The notes below the pieces were generated by a model. It did not search any database and was not told the origin of the DNA. It saw nothing but the letters and a program-made list of their open reading frames with translations. Positions 5,893 to 9,014 of a stretch of DNA of 9,014 bases are shown here, in pieces. The translations under genes and the position numbers were made by a program. The stretch's first letter is position 1; each line of letters opens with the position of its first letter. Location: positions 1 through 9,014 of the forward strand of contig JAGVIO010000188.1 in NCBI GenBank assembly GCA_020056025.1, given 5' to 3'. This stretch comes from an archaeon. GTDB taxonomy: Archaea > Nanobdellota > Nanobdellia > Woesearchaeales > WJKL01.

Positions 5893-6681
5893 ATGTATAA
5901 TAAAAATACAGTCGAACTACTCGAAGAATTGATTGAGCCGAGCACTGAGCAGAATAAAGTAGAATGCCCTGAACTTTATGATGTCTATGGAATCGCCCAT
6001 GGAAAAAGGGTTGCGGCAACTGCAGTGCCTACTGCCAGGATACTTGGCTTGCCAGAGGAAAAAATAAAATACGCTGAGATTGCATACAGGTTTCATGATT
6101 TTTTCAAAAGAAAACTGAAAGAAGAGTTTTGGTTTTTGCCCAGAGAAGAGCTTGCAAAAAAGCAGAGATATTTGATAGATCATCATGCTTCTTACTCGTC
6201 AATACTTTTTGCTGCAGCAGTCCTTGCTGCTGATAAAAATAATCCCGGGCTTAATATGTTTAAGGAACTGAATGACAATCTTGTATTTAAGATCATAAAT
6301 GAGCATCACAGGTATTATCAGGAGTATGATGACCTAAAAAGCAGTTCCAGGATCATTGACAAAAAGAAATTAGAATATCTGGCATTAGCAGCACAGATAT
6401 TGACTGTTGCTGATTCAGTTGATGCTATGCTCTCTAACAGACCGTACAGGTCATATGACTTCAGCTATGATGAGGTGATGGTTGAATTGAAGGAAAAATC
6501 AGGAATAGGCCTTGATGAGGCAGAGCAGGCCACAAAATTAAAATTAGATGACAAAAGGATGCAAAAAATAAGGGAAATAAGGAAAATAGAATTCAATCCA
6601 GAAGTTGTCAGGGCATTTGCTAAAATCAGTTTTGATAATATAATTCAGATTTATCCGAAGAAGGAATTTCCAAACCTTTAA
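5893..6681 (+). CDS. HD-domain phosphohydrolase, HD-GYP-like without GYP motif
   Basis: A 262-residue protein, probably soluble. Metal-ligand candidates in HD-domain order are H36 (G-I-A-H-G-K-R), H68-D69 (Y-R-F-H-D-F-F-K), H97-H98 (D-H-H-A-S-Y), H138-H139 (N-E-H-H-R-Y-Y) and D174. The segment A173-D-S-V-D-A-M-L-S-N-R-P-Y-R matches the distinctive C-terminal signature of HD-GYP proteins (aD-x-x-dA-x-x-x-x-RpYR). HD-GYP domains hydrolyse cyclic dinucleotides such as c-di-GMP in bacteria, but here the segment after H139 reads R-Y-Y-Q-E-Y-D-D instead of D-G-x-G-Y-P, so the substrate may differ. No sensor or receiver domain is fused. The C-terminus (P-K-K-E-F-P-N-L) continues into the next gene's promoter: the TAA stop lies inside that TATA box. 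ATG at 5893 is the first good start. Substrate unknown. Confidence 0.75.
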   Translation: MYNKNTVELLEELIEPSTEQNKVECPELYDVYGIAHGKRVAATAVPTARILGLPEEKIKYAEIAYRFHDFFKRKLKEEFWFLPREELAKKQRYLIDHHASYSSILFAAAVLAADKNNPGLNMFKELNDNLVFKIINEHHRYYQEYDDLKSSSRIIDKKKLEYLALAAQILTVADSVDAMLSNRPYRSYDFSYDEVMVELKEKSGIGLDEAEQATKLKLDDKRMQKIREIRKIEFNPEVVRAFAKISFDNIIQIYPKKEFPNL

Positions 6682-6706
6682 ATACAGATTTTAATTCTTG
6701 AATATC
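6672..6706 (+). promoter_or_regulatory. TATA promoter for RNase HII, overlapping the HD gene stop codon
   Basis: AAACC then TTTAAATA (6677-6684) forms a strong BRE/TATA pair centred about 26 nt before the ATG at 6707. The TAA stop of the upstream gene (6679-6681) is part of the TATA box. The spacing predicts a leaderless mRNA starting at 6707 and argues against the in-frame TTG at 6698. Confidence 0.7.
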
Positions 6707-7363
6707 ATGGCATTAATATGCGGTGTTGAAGAAGCAGGAAGAGGCCCTGTTATAGGCCCGATGGTCATGTGCGCTCTTCTTGTTGATGAGAAAGATATTC
6801 CTAAATTACAAGAGATTGAAGTCAAGGATTCAAAGCTTTTAACACCAAAACAAAGAGAAGGCCTTTTTGACAGGATAAAAGAGATTGCGAAAAAGACAGA
6901 GATTGCTATTCTTTCTCCTCAGGAAATTGATGCTGCATTGGAATCACCTGATCTGAATCTGAACTGGCTTGAGGCAATAACTTCTGCAAAGATGATAAAC
7001 AAATTAAAGCCAGACAAGGTAATTTTAGACTGCCCTTCAAACAATACAAAAGCATATGCTTCTTATATCAGAGAACGCCTTAATGACAAGGAACTGGAGG
7101 TTGTTGCAGAGCACAAGGCAGATGTAAAATATCCTGTTGTCTCAGCTGCATCAATAATCGCAAAAGTGACGCGCGATAGGGAAATCGAGAAGCTAAAGAA
7201 AAAAATAAAGCAGAATTTTGGCTCTGGATATCCTGCTGATCCTGTTACTGTTGAATTCCTGAAAAATAACTGGAGCAAATATCCGGAGATATTCAGGAAA
7301 ACATGGTCTTCTTACAGGAAGGTTGCAGAGCAGCAGTTCCAGAAAAGCTTAGGAGAATATTAA
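6707..7363 (+). CDS. rnhB: Ribonuclease HII
   Basis: RNase HII cleaves the RNA strand of RNA-DNA hybrids and incises at single ribonucleotides in DNA. The 218-residue length matches archaeal members. Family motifs are G6-V-E8-E9-A-G-R-G-P-V-I-G-P, V-K-D-S-K near 39-43, I-L-D108-C-P, A-E-H-K-A-D139-V-K-Y-P-V-V-S-A-A-S-I-I-A-K, and G-S-G-Y-P-A-D-P at 172-179. The family normally has G-I-D-E-A-G-R-G, so the first catalytic Asp is Glu here; E9, D108 and D139 are kept. The C-terminal Q212-K-S-L-G-E-Y218 resembles a PCNA-interacting peptide missing its last aromatic residue. The start at 6707 is chosen over TTG 6698 because of promoter spacing and because the family motif normally lies within the first ten residues. 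It is transcribed separately from the HD gene by its own TATA box. Confidence 0.95.
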   Translation: MALICGVEEAGRGPVIGPMVMCALLVDEKDIPKLQEIEVKDSKLLTPKQREGLFDRIKEIAKKTEIAILSPQEIDAALESPDLNLNWLEAITSAKMINKLKPDKVILDCPSNNTKAYASYIRERLNDKELEVVAEHKADVKYPVVSAASIIAKVTRDREIEKLKKKIKQNFGSGYPADPVTVEFLKNNWSKYPEIFRKTWSSYRKVAEQQFQKSLGEY

Positions 7364-7393
7364 ATTAAGGCATATTTTGCCAAAAACCGAAAG

Positions 7394-7441
7394 TTTTATA
7401 TAGTAACTATCAATTAACATATGTTAACTAATAATTAACAT
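7394..7441 (+). promoter_or_regulatory. Promoter with palindromic and direct-repeat operator-like elements
   Basis: TTTTATATA (7394-7402) is a good TATA box, predicting a start near 7424-7428 and a leader of about 14 nt before the ATG at 7440. Three ordered elements follow: ATAGTAACTAT (7400-7410), inverted 5-bp arms around one base; TTAACATATGTTAA (7414-7427), a perfect 14-bp palindrome; and AATTAACAT at 7412-7420, repeated exactly at 7433-7441, 21 bp apart, close to two helical turns. The last copy includes the AT of the start codon. Sites placed between TATA box and start codon suit repression, plausibly by the winged helix of the first gene product. Confidence 0.5.
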
Positions 7442-8033
7442 GACTGCAACAACAACTTTGGAAAAGGAAATTGTATTAAGGCTGTTCAAGGACTTTACTG
7501 CAGATTATAATCCAAGCACAATCTCAAAGGAAGTGCAAAGGACAAGAGTAGGCGCTTTCAAGGTATTGAAAGCATTGGAAGCAGACACGATAGTAAAAGG
7601 AAAAAATTTCGGAAAAGCAAGGTTTTACTCTATTGATTACAACAATCAATATGCTTTGAAAAATGTCGAGACTTTGCTTATGGAAGAGGCAAAGCCATTT
7701 CAGAGATGGAAAGATGAGTTTAAGGAATTGTTCAAGTATGTTTATGTAGTTGTCATGTTCGGCTCTTTTGCAAGAAATCCAAAGGTAGCAAACGATATGG
7801 ATTTGCTTTTGGTGTTTGACAAGAAAAATAGCAATAAAATCAGCGAGATAATCAAAGAGAAAAATCAGATGCTTATAAAAAAGATACATCCAGTCAATCA
7901 GACAACAGGTGATTTTAAGGATAATTTGAAGAAAAAAGACAAGGTTATAATCAATGCTGTAAAAGAGGGAATAGTGCTTCATGGATATGAACTGTACTTG
8001 GAGATGGTAAAAGATGTCGCAAGCAGAAAATAA
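7440..8033 (+). CDS. Winged-helix / minimal nucleotidyltransferase fusion (MNT-type antitoxin-like)
   Basis: A 197-residue two-domain protein. Residues 1 to about 68 look like a winged helix: helices around 8-18, 26-33 (T-I-S-K-E-V-Q) and 37-48 (V-G-A-F-K-V-L-K-A-L-E), then the wing G-K-A-R-F-Y-S-I. Residues from about 85 to 185 form a minimal nucleotidyltransferase of the pol-beta fold, with M-F-G108-S109-F-A-R-N-P and N-D119-M-D121-L-L-L-V-F, the G-S-x9-D-x-D signature. In MNT-HEPN systems such enzymes act as antitoxins, some by adding AMP to the HEPN toxin. The next gene encodes a HEPN protein and overlaps this one by 20 nt, supporting that pairing. Fusion to a DNA-binding domain suggests autoregulation through the repeats just upstream. 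Whether it is a real toxin-antitoxin pair is inferred. Confidence 0.8.
   Translation: MTATTTLEKEIVLRLFKDFTADYNPSTISKEVQRTRVGAFKVLKALEADTIVKGKNFGKARFYSIDYNNQYALKNVETLLMEEAKPFQRWKDEFKELFKYVYVVVMFGSFARNPKVANDMDLLLVFDKKNSNKISEIIKEKNQMLIKKIHPVNQTTGDFKDNLKKKDKVIINAVKEGIVLHGYELYLEMVKDVASRK
8000..8013 (+). promoter_or_regulatory. Ribosome binding site for the HEPN gene, inside the upstream CDS
   Basis: GGAGATGG (8000-8007) lies six bases before the ATG at 8014 and still within the nucleotidyltransferase frame. The alternative ATG at 8035, one base after the upstream stop, has no such site, so the overlapping start at 8014 is preferred. Confidence 0.5.
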
Positions 8034-8559
8034 GATGAAATGGTGCCTTAAGAAAGCGCAGGATGCTTTGAAAGAAGGAAAAAGGCACAGGGGTTTGGTT
8101 AAGACTGAGCCAAACTTGGAAGAAGCAAAGAAGCATGTAGAAAAAGCAGAGCATAACTTCAAGGCAATAATGTATTTTGAAAAATCACCTTTTTCAGACT
8201 GGTCTGTAAGCGCCTGTTTCTATACGATCTACCATTGTTTCCTGGCTATAATTGCTAAATTTGGCTATGAATCAAGAAATCAGGAATGCACAATTGCTTT
8301 GGTTGAGAACTTAAAAGAAGAAGGAAAGATTGAAATCAATGAAGAAATAATTGAAGCATTGAAAATCTCAGAGCATGAGGAAGTGAATGAAAGAAATGTT
8401 ATTGAGATGAGGGAGAATTTCCAATACGGCACGCAGACAAGCATTGAAAATTCCAAGCTTAATATCTTGAAAGAGCTTTGCAGGAAAGCAATTGAAGAGA
8501 CAAAGGAATCCATCTATTCATTAAAGGATAAGCAAGAACTGTTAAAAGACAAGGAATAA
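8014..8559 (+). CDS. HEPN-domain protein, partner of the nucleotidyltransferase
   Basis: A 181-residue all-helical protein of the HEPN type. The core includes the helix A38-K-K-H-V-E-K-A-E-H-N-F-K-A, the helix W63-S-V-S-A-C-F-Y-T-I-Y-H-C-F-L-A typical of HEPN domains beside nucleotidyltransferases, and a conserved-looking M132-R-E-N-F-Q-Y-G before a long C-terminal helix. Toxic HEPN ribonucleases carry R-x4-6-H; here R133 is followed by Y138 with no His in reach, so cleavage activity is doubtful. This R-x4-Y-G form resembles the non-canonical HEPN branch (UPF0332-like). The charged K/E-rich C-terminus may be coiled. It overlaps the upstream gene by 20 nt and ends two bases before the next start, so all three are probably co-translated. 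A complex with the nucleotidyltransferase is inferred. Confidence 0.75.
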   Translation: MSQAENKMKWCLKKAQDALKEGKRHRGLVKTEPNLEEAKKHVEKAEHNFKAIMYFEKSPFSDWSVSACFYTIYHCFLAIIAKFGYESRNQECTIALVENLKEEGKIEINEEIIEALKISEHEEVNERNVIEMRENFQYGTQTSIENSKLNILKELCRKAIEETKESIYSLKDKQELLKDKE

Positions 8560-8561
8560 AA

Positions 8562-8966
8562 ATGATAAGCATAGACTGCACAAACTGCAAAAAACACTGC
8601 TGTGGCGAAATAAGAAAGCTGCGCCCTGTGTTATTGCCTTCTGAAGAGAAGAGATTCAAGAAATATTCAGACATTGTAAAGATGGCTGGAAGGGATATGC
8701 TTGTCTTGAAGCAAAAGAAAGGCAACTGCATATTTTTCAACAAAAAGAAAAAATGTATTATATATACAAAAAGGCCATTGGAATGCAGGCTGTATCCTTT
8801 TTTGCTAGATTTCTCAAAAAAACAGGCAAATGTCAAACTGGACAAAAGATTCTGCAAATCACTGAAGACATTGGCATTTGACAAAAGGAAAATAATTTCT
8901 TATGTTAGAAAGCACAAATTTCCAAGAGAATGGGTAAAAGAATATAAAAAAATGGACAAATATTGA
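8562..8966 (+). CDS. Small Cys-rich YkgJ-like (zinc/iron-chelating family) protein
   Basis: A 134-residue basic protein with eight Cys: C6-T-N-C9, C13-C14, C56, C65, C75 and C98. The pattern C-x2-C-x3-C-C near the N-terminus, then G-N-C-I-F-F, K-C-I-I-Y-T-K-R-P-L-E-C-R-L-Y-P-F, matches the YkgJ/UPF0153 family annotated as putative zinc- or iron-chelating; its biochemical role is poorly known. AAGGA (8551-8555), inside the last codons of the HEPN gene, sits six bases before the ATG, and the gap to the HEPN stop is two bases, indicating translational coupling in one operon. The basic K/R-rich C-terminus (Y-V-R-K-H-K-F) could contact nucleic acid, but this is speculative. The gene is complete. 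Confidence 0.75.
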   Translation: MISIDCTNCKKHCCGEIRKLRPVLLPSEEKRFKKYSDIVKMAGRDMLVLKQKKGNCIFFNKKKKCIIYTKRPLECRLYPFLLDFSKKQANVKLDKRFCKSLKTLAFDKRKIISYVRKHKFPREWVKEYKKMDKY

Positions 8967-8991
8967 ATTCCTGCAAACCCATTCCAAAACC

Positions 8992-9014
8992 CAAACCTTT
9001 TTAAGACAAAGTTA
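8992..9014 (+). promoter_or_regulatory. Probable TATA box for the next gene beyond the window
   Basis: CAAACC followed by TTTTTAA (8998-9004) repeats the BRE/TATA pattern seen before RNase HII. A start codon would be expected about 26 nt after the box, beyond the window edge, so the downstream gene cannot be seen. Confidence 0.45.

Noticed and set aside
6698..6706. TTG start for RNase HII
   Set aside because: It lies ahead of the transcript start predicted from the TATA box; ATG 6707 gives the usual distance to the G-x-[DE]-E-A-G-R-G motif.
7370..7382. GGCA-TATTT-TGCC stem after RNase HII as a terminator
   Set aside because: Only four base pairs and no T-run follows; too weak to call.
7421..7438. 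Mini-ORF ATG TTA ACT AAT AAT TAA before the nucleotidyltransferase gene
   Set aside because: Its five codons fall in the palindromic repeat zone near the expected transcript start, and it has no ribosome site; most likely chance.

Overview
The window reads as a piece of an archaeal chromosome, most likely from a small-genome lineage of the DPANN type (Woesearchaeota/Pacearchaeota-like). The reasons are a Hel308-family DNA helicase, an archaeal-looking RNase HII, short intergenic gaps with AAAC-N-TTTAAA promoter boxes about 26 nt ahead of start codons (leaderless transcription), low GC with A-rich codons, and large secreted Ig/cadherin-like repeat proteins. The phylum is inferred; no rRNA or ribosomal protein is present. 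All genes lie on the + strand.

Layout. Positions 1-2548 hold two neighbouring extracellular repeat-protein genes: the end of one, then a complete 733-residue paralogue with a signal peptide and eight Ca-binding-type beta-sandwich repeats. They are separated by a perfect 20-bp palindrome that covers the first stop codon. Positions 2600-5725 encode the C-terminal part of a Hel308 helicase interrupted by a 514-residue LAGLIDADG intein. The N-terminal RecA-like domain (Walker A, DEAH box, motif III) is absent, and the ORF has its own promoter, so this looks like one half of a split helicase. Positions 5726-5892 are non-coding, with a T-run, overlapping inverted repeats and TATA-like boxes. Positions 5893-6681 encode an HD-GYP-like phosphohydrolase without the GYP signature. 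Positions 6707-7363 encode RNase HII with an unusual Glu in place of the first catalytic Asp. Positions 7440-8966 look like a three-gene operon: a winged-helix/nucleotidyltransferase fusion, a HEPN-domain protein and a small Cys-rich YkgJ-like protein, preceded by a promoter packed with repeated AATTAACAT elements. The last 48 bases carry a probable TATA box for the next gene.

How the genes may work together. Hel308 and RNase HII both act on replication and repair intermediates, and both end in a PCNA-peptide-like Q-x-x-[L/M]-x-x-Y, but they have separate promoters. The nucleotidyltransferase/HEPN pair resembles the MNT-HEPN toxin-antitoxin class, and its fused winged helix could bind the repeats at its own promoter. 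The most unusual points are the split, intein-bearing Hel308 whose first residues (MHNS) echo an intein C-terminus, the zinc-knuckle-flanked winged-helix-like insert in that intein, and the palindromic operator ahead of the nucleotidyltransferase-HEPN operon. All functional statements rest on motif recognition by eye.
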